A program made the position numbers and the translations under genes. Below, one piece after another: positions 8,799 through 20,500 of a stretch of DNA of 64,000 nucleotides (within the stretch, counting starts at the first letter, position 1; each line of letters starts with the position of its first letter). Source of the DNA: Roseiarcus sp963751165 (lineage in GTDB: Bacteria > Pseudomonadota > Alphaproteobacteria > Rhizobiales > Beijerinckiaceae); assembly GCA_963751165.1 (NCBI GenBank), contig CAVVTP010000011.1, positions 1 through 64,000 on the forward strand, written 5' to 3'. The notes under the pieces were generated by a model. It saw nothing but the letters and a program-made list of their open reading frames with translations. It was not told where the DNA came from and searched no databases.

Positions 8799-10947
8799 TC
8801 ACTCGTCGGATCGCATAGACGCGACCGGCATCTGAGCGGTCAAGCCGGCGGCCCGGCGAAGCGGCGTGATAACACTGGTCTCCCAAGCTCGGGTTACTCG
8901 GCGATCGAGCTCTTCGCGCAACTCGACGTTCTCCTCGAACCAGCCGCGCAGGTCTGCGGCGACGCTCTCCCGATAGCCGCCCATGCTGGTGCCATAAGCG
9001 GCCTCACAGCGATCCCAAAGGTCCTGCGCGCGCCCAAGAGGTTCGCGATAGACTGCTGCGGCATGATGCCGTGCGGCGTTCACGAAATCAGCTTCCCACT
9101 GGGCCGCGTTGGCGAGAATCTGTGCAAGGAAGCCATGCGCGCTTGCGAGCTCGGGATTGCTTTGGTCCAACTCGATAATCGCCGTCAATCCGGCAATGAC
9201 ATCGGACGAGCGGACCTTGGCTTCGGCTGCGGCACCATCGCCGAGATACTGGAAGGCATCAAAGTTCCAAAACCGTCCCGCGCGGCGTGTCGCTGCCCAT
9301 ACAGTGCGTGGGTGTAAGGTCGTCACCGCGGCGATCAGCCGCTCGTAGGCGGGCCGGCGCGCACCGCGCAGCGTGTGGTTGCGGTCGGCGAAGCGCTCCA
9401 GGTTGCCGCCAACCGTTTCCATCGCCGCCATGGCCTGGGCCTCTTGCTGATTCGACAGCATCTGGTCCATCGCGAGGATCGTGGCGCGGGCCGCATCCGC
9501 CTGGATTTTGCGAACCGATCCGATCTTCTCCACGATGAAAGTCGTGAGGCCCGCAGGGTCGTCAGCGCTGGCATCAAATGCGACCGCGTCGACGCCTTGC
9601 ATTCCGATTTTTTGGAGAGCGTCCTCGATTTGGCCGAGCTTGATGTCATAACCCTGTGCAACGTCCTCGGCGCTCTCGCCGGAGTCATGGCGCATTGACA
9701 GCGCATCGCCGGAACGCGCCAGCGCGACGACGGCAACCCGGTTGAGCAACGAAGGATCGGCGTCTGTTTCCGTTACATATGTGATGAGATTCTGGGCGCT
9801 TGGATCCGGTGCGCTGCCCCATTTTGAGCAGAGCAAGGTCACTGCACGATCATTCTTGAGGTGAGCGAGGATGTCGGGACGAACAGCGCTGCCGTCCACA
9901 CCGCGCGTGTCGACTACTGCTATCGCCAAGCGGACTCCCGGAACCAGGCTGAAGGGTGCTGTTACGGCGATCCGCGCCGGTAGGGAGAAGTCTGCGTGCC
10001 GGCCGTTGTTGATCGCCGTAAAGGTCGATCGCAGCCACTGGCGCCCGGCTTTGGGATCGACGCCATCGAATTCGATAGCGCGCCGGCTCCGGCGCCACAA
10101 GCTGAGACGCGCAGCGAACTCCGCGATGAAATCATCGAGTTTTGGATATTGCCGCGCGAGATCGGCGGCAGGGTCTGGGCCCGCGACCGCGCCCTTTCGC
10201 GCCCGCGCGGGGCGAGGCAACCCTGCCATGTTGCGGAGCGCGCGTTCGACCTCCTCCGCCGGTTTGAATTCCGGCGACGTGGGCGAGCTATCACTGCCGA
10301 GCTTTTCGTAAATGCCCCGGCAGACCTCCGCGACGAGTTTGTAAATCTCCTCATCAGCGATGGGTTCGACCGTTAAGGCAAAGCGTTCGCCAGTCTCGAC
10401 ACGGACATCACAAAGAGTTCGTGCGACCGCCGCCGGTGTCGAGCATCATCCCTTTCAGGTCGGCGGCGGTTGCTTCGTCGATTACAAGCCCGGCCTGCCG
10501 GCAGGCGGCAGTTGTCTTACCAACACCGATTTCACCGACGTAGATGACGTCGTGGTCGAGCGCGAGGAGATATCGGCCGGCTTCCTCAAGCCGCTTTTCG
10601 AGGAGTTCGGCCTGACCCGCCAGCGCCGTCGGCACCTGCCCATCGGTTAGGAATGCACGGATGCGCGTCAATGCGCGTTCGATCTCCACCAGCGTGTCGA
10701 GATCAGGATGTCGGAGGGACGGACGAGGCAGGTGCAGCCACTCTACCTTCAGCAATTCGGCGAAAGATTCCGCTCGGGGCGTTCCAAGCGCATCGAGAAA
10801 TGATGCGATGTCGCTGTCGTCTCCGTCGCCGGCTTCGATCCGCGAGACTCGGGTTTGGTTGGCGCTCATCCGCTCGGCCACTTGTCGCTGCGTCATGCCG
10901 GCAGCATCGCGGATTTCGGCAAGCATGGTGCCCATTTCTGCGTCCAC
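8799..10947 (-). pseudogene. XRE-HTH / dynamin-like GTPase fusion, one frameshift
   Basis: From ATG 10947 (or the nearby ATG 10935) the protein begins with an XRE-type helix-turn-helix (MTQRQVAERM, then RVSRIEAG, residues 15-45). It continues into a P-loop GTPase with Walker A GEIGVGKTT near residue 140. One extra A near 10418 breaks the frame. Correcting it restores GGGRTTLCDVRVETG and the frame then runs to 8799, giving about 715 residues. The second part has DTRGVDG, a fitting G3 motif, followed by long helices as in dynamin-like proteins. The fusion of a DNA-binding domain to a dynamin-like GTPase is unusual. It is the first gene of a two-gene unit with the HEPN protein, behind a palindrome that may be its own operator. 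The domains are well supported; function is inferred. Confidence 0.75.
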
Positions 10948-10977
10948 GAGACGAATCCTTGAAATTCACACTGCTTT

Positions 10978-10989
10978 TGAATATATTCA
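10978..10989. promoter_or_regulatory. Palindromic operator candidate upstream of HTH-GTPase
   Basis: TGAATATATTCA is a perfect 12-bp palindrome in an AT-rich patch, 30 bases upstream of the HTH-GTPase start and about 96 bases upstream of the divergent DUF1778 antitoxin gene. Its size and position suit a dimeric XRE-type repressor, so autoregulation by the HTH domain of the GTPase is plausible. It could also act on the divergent promoter. Confidence 0.45.
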
Positions 10990-11085
10990 TTTCCGTGTTG
11001 AATGCAAGCGTTCCTCCTTGGAGAGGGTTGCCGGCGCTTGAACCGGCCGGGTTTTGGCCGTACATTTCGCTGAGGAGAAATGCAC

Positions 11086-11388
11086 ATGGCAAAGTCTGTT
11101 TTGAAATCGCCCCGCGGCCGCACCCGCGCGCACGCCTTGAGACGCGGGTAACGGCGGAGCAGAAGACGCTCATCGAACATGCCGCAGCCCTGCAGGGGCG
11201 GACGGTCACCGATTTCGTGTTGACCAGCGTCCAGGACGCCGCACGACGAGCGATCGAGGAGCATCAGGCAGCTCGAACTGTCGGTTCGCGACAGCCAGGC
11301 GTTTGTCGATGCGCTGCTGAATCCGAAGCCCGTCAACGATCGCCTGCGCGACACGGTGCGCCGCTATCGCGAAGCCACCGGCGTATAG
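11086..11388 (+). pseudogene. DUF1778 antitoxin (TacA-like), two compensating shifts
   Basis: The start at ATG 11086 gives MAKSVLKSPRGRTRA. A one-base loss near 11130 moves to the frame encoding RLETRVTAEQKTLIEHAA and GRTVTDFVLTS, the typical ribbon-helix-helix of DUF1778 antitoxins. An extra G near 11253 then moves to the frame encoding LELSVRDSQAFVDALLNP and ending at TAG 11386-11388. The C-terminal segment is the part that in TacA proteins binds and blocks the GNAT toxin. The net frame change is zero and the corrected length (about 100 residues) is normal. The GNAT gene follows at once. Family assignment is firm, but whether the gene is really broken is not known. Confidence 0.75.
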
Positions 11389-11391
11389 CCG

Positions 11392-11905
11392 GTGCCGAGC
11401 GCTCCTAGAGCGATCGCTTCGGGTCGAGGCGCTTGGTCCGCAGCATGATCGCGGTTCGTTCGTCAGCGGCGTCGATGCGCTCGATCGCTATCTACGAAGT
11501 CAGGCTGGCCAGGACGCCCGCAAGAATATGGCGGCGCCGTTCGTGCTCGTGCTGCCGGACGGTGCCATCGGCGGCTATTACACACTGTCCGCGACCGGAG
11601 TGAAACTCACTGAATTTCCGGCTGATATCACCCGCAGGCTGCCGCGCTATCCACTCGTCCCGGCGACGCTTCTCGGCCGGCTTGCCGTCGATCGCCGGCA
11701 ACAGGGTAAGGGTTATGGGAGGTTCCTGCTGGCCGACGCCCTCTACCGCGCCGCCCGCAGCGAGGTTGCCTCGTTTGCGGTGATCGTCGACGCGAAAGAC
11801 GACAGCGCCCGCCGCTTCTATGAGCGGGAGAGCTTCCTGCCGTTGCCGGACCAGCCCATGAAGCTGTTCCGTCCTATGGCCGATATCCGGCGGCTGTTCG
11901 ATTGA
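11392..11905 (+). pseudogene. GNAT acetyltransferase toxin (TacT-like), probable 5' frameshift
   Basis: The body from about 11445 to 11905 encodes VSGVDALDRYLRSQAGQDARK, then a GNAT core with RLAVDRRQQGKGYGRFLL, in which RRQQGKGYG is the acetyl-CoA-binding motif A, and a typical RRFYERESF end. The expected GTG start at 11392, just after the antitoxin stop, is in another frame, so one base seems inserted between 11392 and 11440. An internal ATG at 11528 would give only 125 residues and lose the first strands. TacT-type toxins acetylate charged tRNA to stop translation and are neutralised by the DUF1778 partner. hamA begins 17 bases after its stop. Confidence 0.75.
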
Positions 11906-11922
11906 AGGACGGAGGCCGTTAG

Positions 11923-12706
11923 ATGGGGCTTTATAAGAAATGGTGTGATGCCACGAAGGAAAAGGACAAGCGCAAGCGCTATTGGACGTATGTCGAAAAG
12001 GACGGCGGACGAGACGAAATTCGTGATGACCTCGCCGAGACCATGCGCTCCCACTATGATCGGCTTGAGCGCATAGCCGATGACGTCCAGCGGCTCGGCT
12101 ACAAGGTTGCCGCCGAAATTCTGCGTGCGCAGCTTCCCCAGACTGACAAGGGCCGCTCGGGCGATCTCGGCGAGATACTGGCGACCGAACTGGTTGAGGA
12201 GGAAATCGGCCTGCGCGTCCCAGTGCGCCGCCTGCGTTACAAGGACGGCCGCAACATGGCGATGCGAGGCGACGACTTCATCGGGGCTGGCTATGGAGGC
12301 GACGACTCGAAGCTTTGGCTGCTGAAAGGTGAAGCCAAGAGCAACAAGGTTCTCGGCAAAGCCACAGTCACGAGTGCCCGCAAGGTCCTCAATCGCGACA
12401 ATGGCAGATGCACGCCGGATTCGTTGGCATTTGTTGCGAACCGCTTGCTCGAGAGCAACGACGAGGACGATGTCCAACTGGGCCGCAGACCTTCGCGACG
12501 AAGTCGGCCTGAAGACCCTGCGCGCAGATCGCATCGACCACATGCTCTTCACGATGTCGGGCAACGGCCCTCACGCGTCGCTGAAGGACGATCTCGAAGG
12601 CGCGGGGACCAACCGGGACCAGTACGTCGTGAATCTTCACATCGAAGATCACCAGGACTTCATCAAGGAGATGTACGAGAAGGCGGAAGACCTTGGAGAC
12701 GACTGA
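11923..12706 (+). pseudogene. hamA: Hachiman defence nuclease HamA (DUF1837), one frameshift
   Basis: ATG 11923 follows a good GGAGG site. The protein has RSGDLGEILATEL near residue 84, MRGDDFIGAG near 113, and LLKGEAKSNK near 137, so D and E-x-K are placed as in the PD-(D/E)xK fold of DUF1837. An extra G near 12481 breaks the frame. The corrected continuation LAADLRDEVGLKTLRADRI runs to the stop at 12704-12706, giving about 260 residues, normal for HamA. In Hachiman, HamA is the nuclease effector held by the HamB helicase, and the pair destroys DNA upon infection. The stop overlaps the start of hamB by 14 bases, as expected for a coupled pair. The assignment rests on motifs plus the helicase neighbour. 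Confidence 0.82.
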
Positions 12707-15700
12707 GGAACTGCAAGCATTCTTAACGAGGGCGACGCAGGACGGAGTGCAGGGCCGCCTGCTCTATCGCGGGGCAGCATGGTCGCTGATGCGAAGTGAT
12801 GGCGTTCTGCCCGAGAATGCCCCGCCGCTCGGCGCGACGATCGATACTGACCTTGCAGAACATGGCTTCGCGCTGCTTCGTGCCGCAATGGCCCTTCGTG
12901 CCCAGGCCGGCTCCTCCGAGTTGACGAACAAGGCATTCGAGCGCGCCGGCAACGCCTTCGAAGCTTTGGTGCGGAATGCCGACCCTGAGGCCGCCGACCG
13001 TGGTTTCCGCAGGACGATCGCCGCCACGGCCTACCATCTGGCTGGGTTCTCGGCTGTCGCCTATTCGCTCTTCAACGAGGCAGTAGGCGACCTGAATTTG
13101 ACGCCGGGCGAGATGGCGGTGATGCGGTTGGTACTCCGCGATCTCGATGGTCTTCGAGCTTTCGTGCGCGACTGGCTGAACGACGAGGCACATGGTGACG
13201 AGCGGATAGCTGCAGAGCTGTCCGGCGAGGACGCCGATGTCGACGAGCTTCTCGCGATCATTCTCAACACCACGATCTGTCGTGCGCTGGCCTTCTTCGA
13301 TTTCGCGCTGGAGACCGGCGAAGGGGAACCGCTCGACGTGGCGCGTTCGCTTCTCGCAAGCGCCGTTAGCCTGGCCGACAACGCAGAAAACGTGCCGCTT
13401 TGGTGGATCACCAACCTGTGCCGACATCTGATCGACGACCTATGGCAGCATTCGTTGCACCAAAACCTTCCGACCAAACCGCCCGACGGTGCCGCAGAGA
13501 AATATCCGGACCTGCGGCAACTGTTCATCGGATCGCTCTATGCCCGCAAGAACTCGGAGGTTGAGCTATGGCCGTCGCAGCGTGAGGCGGCGCGCCGATC
13601 GACGGATGTCAAGGACGACCTCGTCGTCGCACTGCCCACCAGCGCCGGGAAGACGCGCGTCGCTGAGATCGCCGCCTTGATGACGCTGTCCTCGGCGAGA
13701 CGAGTTCTCATCGTGACGCCGTTGCGCGCGCTCTCAGCCCAGACGGAACGATCGTTTCGTAAGACCTTCGCGCCGCTCGGGTTCAGCGTGTCGTCGCTAT
13801 ACGGCGCGAGTGGGCTCTCGGCGGGTGACGAGGACGCGCTTCGCTCGCGGGAGATCATCATTGCGACGCCGGAGAAGCTCGATTTCGCGCTCAGAAGCGA
13901 TCCGAGCCTGATCGATAACGTCGGGCTGATCGTGCTGGATGAAGGCCACATGATCGGGCCGAGCGAGCGTGAGATCCGCTACGAGACGTTGGTACAGCGC
14001 CTGTTACGCCGCGCGGATCGGTCGACCGCCGTATTGTCTGCCTCTCGGCGATCCTCCCGAGCGGAGACGAGCTCGACGATCTGACGGCATGGATACGGGC
14101 GGACGAGCCCGGCGATGCCGGTACGATCCGACTGGCGGCCGACACGCCAGCGTTTCGGTATGCTGGCGTGGCGTGGGCTTAATGCCCGCCTGACCCTGGA
14201 TTTGACCAACAACGGTCCGTTCCTGGATCAATTCGTGGTCCAAAAGTCGCCCCGTGGCCGTGAGAAGAAGCCCTATCCCCGTAAGGCATCGCATCTCGCC
14301 TTATTCGCGGCCTGGGAGTTTGCGGCGCAGGGCAAGCGGACGCTCATCTTCTCGACGCAGGCGAACTGGGTTGAGGGGTACGGAAAGCAAGTTGTCGACC
14401 TTTGTAAGCGCGGCTATCTGGCCCAGCTTCTGGATGACGAAGCATCGATCGCCCGCGCACTCGAGGTCGGCAAGGAATGGCTCGGCGAAGATCATCCGGC
14501 TGTGGCGAGTCTGAAGGCCGGTGTGGCCATTCACCACGGACGCCTGCCCAGCCCGTTCCTGCGGGAGTTGGAGGTGCTGCTGTCGGAAGGCGTTCTCAAG
14601 GTGATCGTCGCATCGCCGACGCTGTCGCAGGGGCTCAACCTTAACGCGGCGGTTTTGCTGGTCCCGGCACTGTATCGAGCAGGCAAACCGATCACTGGCG
14701 AGGAGTTCGCCAATGTCGCCGGCCGCGCTGGTCGCGCGTTCGTCGACGTGGAAGGGCTCATCGTCCATGTCATGTTCGATCGCGTCGATTGGCGGAGCGG
14801 AGAATGGCGAGGATTGGTGGCCTCTTCAAAGGCCCGGACGCTCAAGAGTGGGCTGATCCAGATCGTCGGCGAGATTCTTGAACGCCTAGCTCGCGAGGGT
14901 GTGCTGGCTCGCGCCGATGCATGGGAATATCTCGCTAACGCCCGCGAGGCGTGGCGATCGCCGGCAGAGGAAGCGACCCTCGCTGCTCAGCTTGCGGCAG
15001 CCCCCGATGCCGAAGCTGAGACTGATGATGACGAGGATGAAGAGGCGGGAGGAGACGAGGAGGAAAGCATCGAAGAGGAACCGCTCTCGGAGTTAGTCGA
15101 GCGCCTCGATGCAACGGTCTTCGGCTTGGTGGAGGCGCTCGATGCCGACCGTGCCGACTTGCCCAAGCTTCTCGACGAAGCGCTCAAGGGATCGCTCTGG
15201 GCGCGTCAAATAGCACGCGAGGGTGAAGGAAGGGAGGCGCAACACCGAAAGGTGTTCGAGGCGCGCGCTAATCTCATCTGGTCGGTGACGACGCCGCAGG
15301 CCCGCCGCGGCCATTTTGCGATGGGCGTCGGCTTGGAAGCCGGGTTGACGATCGACGCTATGGCACGAGGAGCTGGGCGAACTCATCGATCGAGCCGACG
15401 CCGCGTCTCTGCCAGGAGACGTCGACGAACTGGCGGACGCCCTGGCGGGCCTCGGGGAGCGACTTTTGGTGATGCGACCGTTCATTCCCGACAAGAAGAA
15501 TGCGCTGCCCGGCAATTGGAAAGCGATCTTGAAACGGTGGGTGTCGGGTGCGGAGGTCTCGGAGATAGGACCGCACAATATGCGCATCGTGGAGGAGGCC
15601 TTCACGTACCGGCTGGTTTGGGCACTGGAAGCCATCAGGACCCGGCGTCTGACTTTGGGCTGGTCGCCGGACATCATTCCGGGTGGCGCAGCCGCATCTC

Positions 15701-16209
15701 TGGAGACAGGGGTGCCGCAGTTCATGATGTCGATGTTGATCCGGGCGGGCCTCCCGTCTAGGCGGGCGGCTATCGCAGCGATTCAAACCACCAACCCTGT
15801 TTTCGTGACGCCGGCCGAGATGCGCGTATGGTTGGAATCCGATGAAATCACGGCGTTCACCGATGCGGGCGATTGGCCAACGCCGGATACCGCCGCTCTC
15901 TGGGCGCGCTTCAGGACCGAGGCTCTCAGTGGCGGAATCCAGAAGTGGTCGATCGAACGCTACAAGAGGTTGCTCGACGTTCCGGCGCACTCGGCACCGC
16001 CGGGCGGGCTTTATCGGATCATCACGGACGAAGGGGATGGGCGCACGTGGCTATCCACGCCGGACTATCGACGGGTGGTCCCGTTCAAAAAGCCGGCCGT
16101 GGATCCGAAGCCAAGTCTGTTTTCGGGCCGATTACCCGGCGAGACGGCAGTGGTCGATGCATTGCGCCTTGGCCGAGGTAGGGTGCGGTGGCCACGCGCG
16201 GATGCATGA
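12693..16209 (+). pseudogene. hamB: Hachiman helicase HamB (SF2, Ski2-like), three frameshifts
   Basis: The likely start is TTG 12693, overlapping hamA. After a ~300-residue helical N-terminus comes a superfamily 2 helicase core: Walker A LPTSAGKT near residue 316, TPLRALSAQ, IIIATPEKLDF, and the DEGH box near 416. One-base shifts near 14030, 14117 and 15360 split it. Joining the frames restores CLSAILPSGDELDD (motif III), TLIFSTQANW, VAIHHGRLPS, VIVASPTLSQGLNLN and NVAGRAGR (motif VI). The corrected product is about 1,170 residues, long but within what large HamB-type helicases show. An acidic Asp/Glu stretch lies near 15005-15085. HamB is thought to sense unusual DNA and release HamA. The ATG of the next gene overlaps its stop. 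Confidence 0.8.
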
Positions 16210-17555
16210 GGAAGCTCCCAATGGCTGGTGTAACAAAGCTTCACGCGAAACGCGATTTCGGCCGAGCCTTCCCGGCTAGCCATTACGATGACCCCCGCGG
16301 CGGACGGCCATCGGGGCTGGAGCGCAACATCCTGCGCTACAGGGCGACCGAGGCCACAGTTTACCTTTTCTACGCCGAGGAAGTCCGTGCCTTCTTGTTG
16401 ACCGACGTCCATCGTGCTGCCACCCGCCAAGAGGGCGAGGCGATCTGGGACCCACCCGAGGAACGGCGGCTACAACATGTCTTGGCCGATCTATTGCGAG
16501 ACGCTCAGACGGCCGGGAAGCTCGCAGCGGAAGATGCAGCTTCCCTTCGCCATGTCTTAGCAAGTGAGCGGCAGCAAGGCAAAAAACTCAAGGTCGCTCT
16601 TGGTTACGCCGTCACGATTGGCATCTTCACCGAGGCAGAAGCGGCCGAGCTGAAGGGGCTCCTGGATTACCGGAACGACATCGCGCACCGGATTCACCTG
16701 GTGATGTCCGACGTCAACCGGAACTATTGGGCGATCGATCACGTGGCTTATGCCGCACCAACTTATAAGGGCGAGGCTCTGGGTCGACTGCGTGCCTTTC
16801 GGCGCTCACTGTGGGAACGTGCGCGGGCCAAGCTCATTTTGACCCTTTCCATGGATAGTATGCTGTTCGAACTTGCCGAGCATACATACGAACAAGACCT
16901 GAAGCGTTTAGACCGCCTCATCACCAAGCAAATTGCTCGCGAACGTGAACGCTATGGCGCGATCAACGCCGAACTCGATCTCCGGAGCACGGAACTCGTC
17001 GAGGACCTGTCGCCTCGGTTTCCTGCCAATCATCGGCCCGGCCGTCAAGGATACGGCGACGACTTCATTCCTGCGACGGGACACCTTACGGAACGAGGCG
17101 TCGAGATCTGCTACCGACTTTTCGACCTGGGCAAGAGCCCGATAGCGGTCTCCTACCTGATGGGGATGACGCTTCGCTCTGCAGAGCGCCGCCATCGGAA
17201 TTGGATCAAGGCCGGTGGTTTGCGGCGTGTGCGGGCGGAGGTGGAGCGCTACGACCTCCGCTCAATGCGACGGCTGTCCGCACCCTTTTGGGACGAACAA
17301 GGAGAGCGCATGCGGGAGACGGAGGGACGACGAGTAAAGCTGTCATTCCGCGAAGCCCAGGCCGTCGAAGACATGGCCAGCCTTCTATATGACTTTCTCC
17401 CCGGTAGCGGGAACTCCCGGACGGCGTTTCTAATCGAAGCGGCGCGAGCTGGCCTCGGTGCGTTCCGGCTCGCGGGAGAGCAAATCGATGGGAGCTTTAA
17501 GGTCCGTCACCATCCAGTCCACCCTGCACTGCGGAGTCCTTGTTGGCCTCGATAG
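16206..17555 (+). CDS. HEPN-motif protein coupled to hamB
   Basis: ATG 16206 overlaps the hamB stop as ATGA. A GTG at 16188 is also possible. The 449-residue frame is intact. Near residues 153-165 it reads LLDYRNDIAHRI; RNDIAH fits the R-x4-H signature of HEPN nucleases, here in its common R-N-x-x-x-H form. Around residues 310-340 lies a helix-turn-helix-like stretch (SYLMGMTLRSAERRHRNW). The C-terminus contains SGNSRTAFLIEAARAG. There is no membrane segment. The next gene starts 8 bases after its stop, so it sits between Hachiman and a NERD/NACHT protein in one run. An RNase or regulatory role in defence is inferred. It could also be an accessory of the downstream NTPase. Confidence 0.6.
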   Translation: MRKLPMAGVTKLHAKRDFGRAFPASHYDDPRGGRPSGLERNILRYRATEATVYLFYAEEVRAFLLTDVHRAATRQEGEAIWDPPEERRLQHVLADLLRDAQTAGKLAAEDAASLRHVLASERQQGKKLKVALGYAVTIGIFTEAEAAELKGLLDYRNDIAHRIHLVMSDVNRNYWAIDHVAYAAPTYKGEALGRLRAFRRSLWERARAKLILTLSMDSMLFELAEHTYEQDLKRLDRLITKQIARERERYGAINAELDLRSTELVEDLSPRFPANHRPGRQGYGDDFIPATGHLTERGVEICYRLFDLGKSPIAVSYLMGMTLRSAERRHRNWIKAGGLRRVRAEVERYDLRSMRRLSAPFWDEQGERMRETEGRRVKLSFREAQAVEDMASLLYDFLPGSGNSRTAFLIEAARAGLGAFRLAGEQIDGSFKVRHHPVHPALRSPCWPR

Positions 17556-17563
17556 AGATCTTT

Positions 17564-20500
17564 ATGGGCGCGCCGATTGAGCATGCTTCCGAGCGGGCCA
17601 CGCTGAAGCACGCCTATGAATCTCTGTCAGCGCATGACATTCCAGCCGTCATGTTTGCGAATGTAAATCTTGGCGATCGGCAGGTCGATCTCGTCATTGC
17701 GATTGACCGCGCCGCGCTGGTCACCGAGTCAAAAGGCTTCACTTCGGCCGTGCGCGGCGGCCGCAACGGCAGTTGGGAAGCCCAACTTGTTGCCGGTGCC
17801 TGGAAAAAATTCGCAAATCCATATCTCCAGGTCATCGGCGAGAAGCTGGCGCTCCGTGATGCGATGCGAAGCTTCGCCGGGGCCGACGTCCCCTATCCGA
17901 ATGCGGCCCTGGTCTTCGCTCCAGCCGTTCCTTCGGGTTCGACGATCCCGCAGAGTGATTTCAAAGTTTCGATCGGCGGCCTCGCTGAACTTCCGGCTTT
18001 TATCACATCAATGAAGCGTGACGGGTGGTCGTTGGATCAGTGGCGAGCCTTCGCGGCCCACCATCGCTTGACCGCGGCACCGTCGATCGAGGCGGCCTTG
18101 AGCCCGCAATTGCTCGATGCTGAGCAGTTGCTCGGCACCTACGGTGAAGCATTCATTCGAACCTACGGCGCATCTGCGTCTGAGATGGTGCCCATGTCGT
18201 GCGTTTGCGAAAGCGAAGAGCTTCCGTCGGAGGTCGTGCTGGAACGCTCCGTGCAAGACGACAATGTATTGCTGATGGGACCTTCAGGATGCGGCAAGAG
18301 CTTGCTCTCCTACAGCATCGGGCTCGCCGGGTTGGCGCGCGGAAACGTGCCGATCGTCGTGCCGGCGAAGGATTTTGAAGGAAACTTGCGCGATGTAGTA
18401 AATCGTGAGGCCGCCTTGCTCGAGGCGAGGTCTGCTGCCGCGGTGATTTCCGCTGCGCGGCGGCTGAACCGCCGACTTATGCTTGTCGTGGACGGCTACA
18501 ACGAATGCACGCCAGGGGAACGACAGCGCTTGACGCGAAGTATTGCTGCGGCCGTGAAGAGGTACGATGCGCGAGCCGTCATCTCCAGTAGGATGCCGCT
18601 TGAGCGCGGCGATCTTCTACCCGCACGCAGCTACGCGGTACAGATTCCCGACACCAAAACAAAACTGGCCATCGCGCAACAGGCGGCCCGCGGCGTTTCT
18701 GCCGAACCGTTTGCGGAGTTGCTCGGCACCGTCGGAAGCGGCCTTGAAGCGAAGATGATCGGGCAGTTGGGACAACAGTTGCCGCCTGACACCAGTAAGT
18801 ATGGTCTGTTCGATGCCTATGTGCGCGAACGGCTTGGCTCTGCCGCCTCCGATGGCATTCGCGCTCTATCCCGTATCGCTGGAATGATGACCGAGCGCAT
18901 AAGTTTCGGCCTTTCGGTCCGCGAGCTAGACCGCCTGTCAGATCGGGAAGGGGTATCGGGCGCCTTATTGCAGACGCTTGCAGATGCAAACATTCTGGGC
19001 ACACGTGGTGACCGGGTGAGTTTCAGCCACGAAATGTTCCTCAACGTATTCGCGGCCGAAGCGATCATCCGCCGCGCGGGTGACGATCCTGAAGCGGTGG
19101 TGACTGCGCTGCGATTGCCGCAACATCTTGAGATGAGGCCGTTCGTACTGGGAGCGATCGATGATGACAGCTTCCGGCGGCAGGTGTTGCCACATCTAAC
19201 AGACGCGCGAGTAATTGAGGCCTGCCTGGCAGGCCAATGCGGATCTGATGCGCAGCGTTGGGCAAACGAGCGCTGTAACGAGGTACTTGCGCGGGTCGGC
19301 CAGGAAATCGAGGCCGTGCGGTTTGATGTTTCCGATGAGTTCATGTGGCACGTGCAAGTAAAGCCGGAGACGGTTCAGCCGTGGTCCACACAGGACCGTG
19401 CGCTTCTTGCGGCCATTCCGCACGAGCTGGTAGCGGGTCGGCGTCTCGATCAATTGCTCGCTCTCATAGGGAAAATGGATGATCGGCTAGCCGAAGAGCA
19501 CCGCAGATTGCTTGATCAAGCGAGGGAAAAGAAGCTTGGTCTACGAACGGGCCTCTATGCGGTTTGCTACGCGGGCGTCGGGATGCGCGAAATTGGGCTT
19601 TCGTGCATTTGCAGCCCCATTTCAAGCGGTCACCTCTACAACGGACCAAAAGTCGCAGCGAATGTGAACCTGCGCGGGCGGTTGCAGTCCGAAACCTTGA
19701 GCCCTGGCCAGATTGGCCTGCTGATCGAACTCGACAAGTATTCCAGTCGTGACGCGCCGTCGATCGGAACGATCCTTCCCGGGATTCTCGTCCGAATCTG
19801 GCCGAGAGCCGCCCATCATCTGCGGCTCGGGCTGATGCATGCGGCGATGATGAGCGCCCACGCATTAGATGACGATGAGCGTCGCGCATTGACTGCCGCC
19901 ATCGAGGCGACGTGCATGACCAATGGCGGCGTTGACGCCTGGGGGATGATCGATGCGCTCAAATCCCTCGGCGCGCTCGACGACGATCAGGAAGAACACG
20001 TCGCGACCGTTGGGGCGGAGATGAACGAGGTATTGGCCGACCGGGACAATCCTAATTCATGGAGGCGCGCGGCCGGCCTATGGAACGCGCAATTCGATCA
20101 TCCCTATGATGGCGCGTATTGCCAAGCCTGGAACGACCTTTCCGGCGACGACCGCAAGGCCTTGCAGGTCATGGCCGCCAAGAGCGTCGATCGCAACTCG
20201 ATGTTCACCCCTTCCTTGATCGCGGAGGTCGCATCACATTCGGACCAGACTGTCGGGCCAATCATTGAGCGCTGGACGGGATTGCCGCCCAAGAAGGATG
20301 CATTCTTTCAGGACAGCATTCGCACGTTCGAGATGGCCTACGCAGCGTTGGCGCGCTTGCGCTGCCCGTTGCCTGACCGGTCGGCCGAAGCGGTTTCTGC
20401 AGCAGACCATGCGCTGCTGGCTTGCGGCCGGCTTCTCTACTGGCTGAATCGCGACGACCTTCCATTTTCGGAACGCAAGTCGAATTGTGCAGCGCCGCTC

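Noticed and set aside
11528..11905. GNAT protein starting at the internal ATG 11528
   Set aside because: This start removes the conserved first part of the GNAT toxin, which is present upstream in the same frame.
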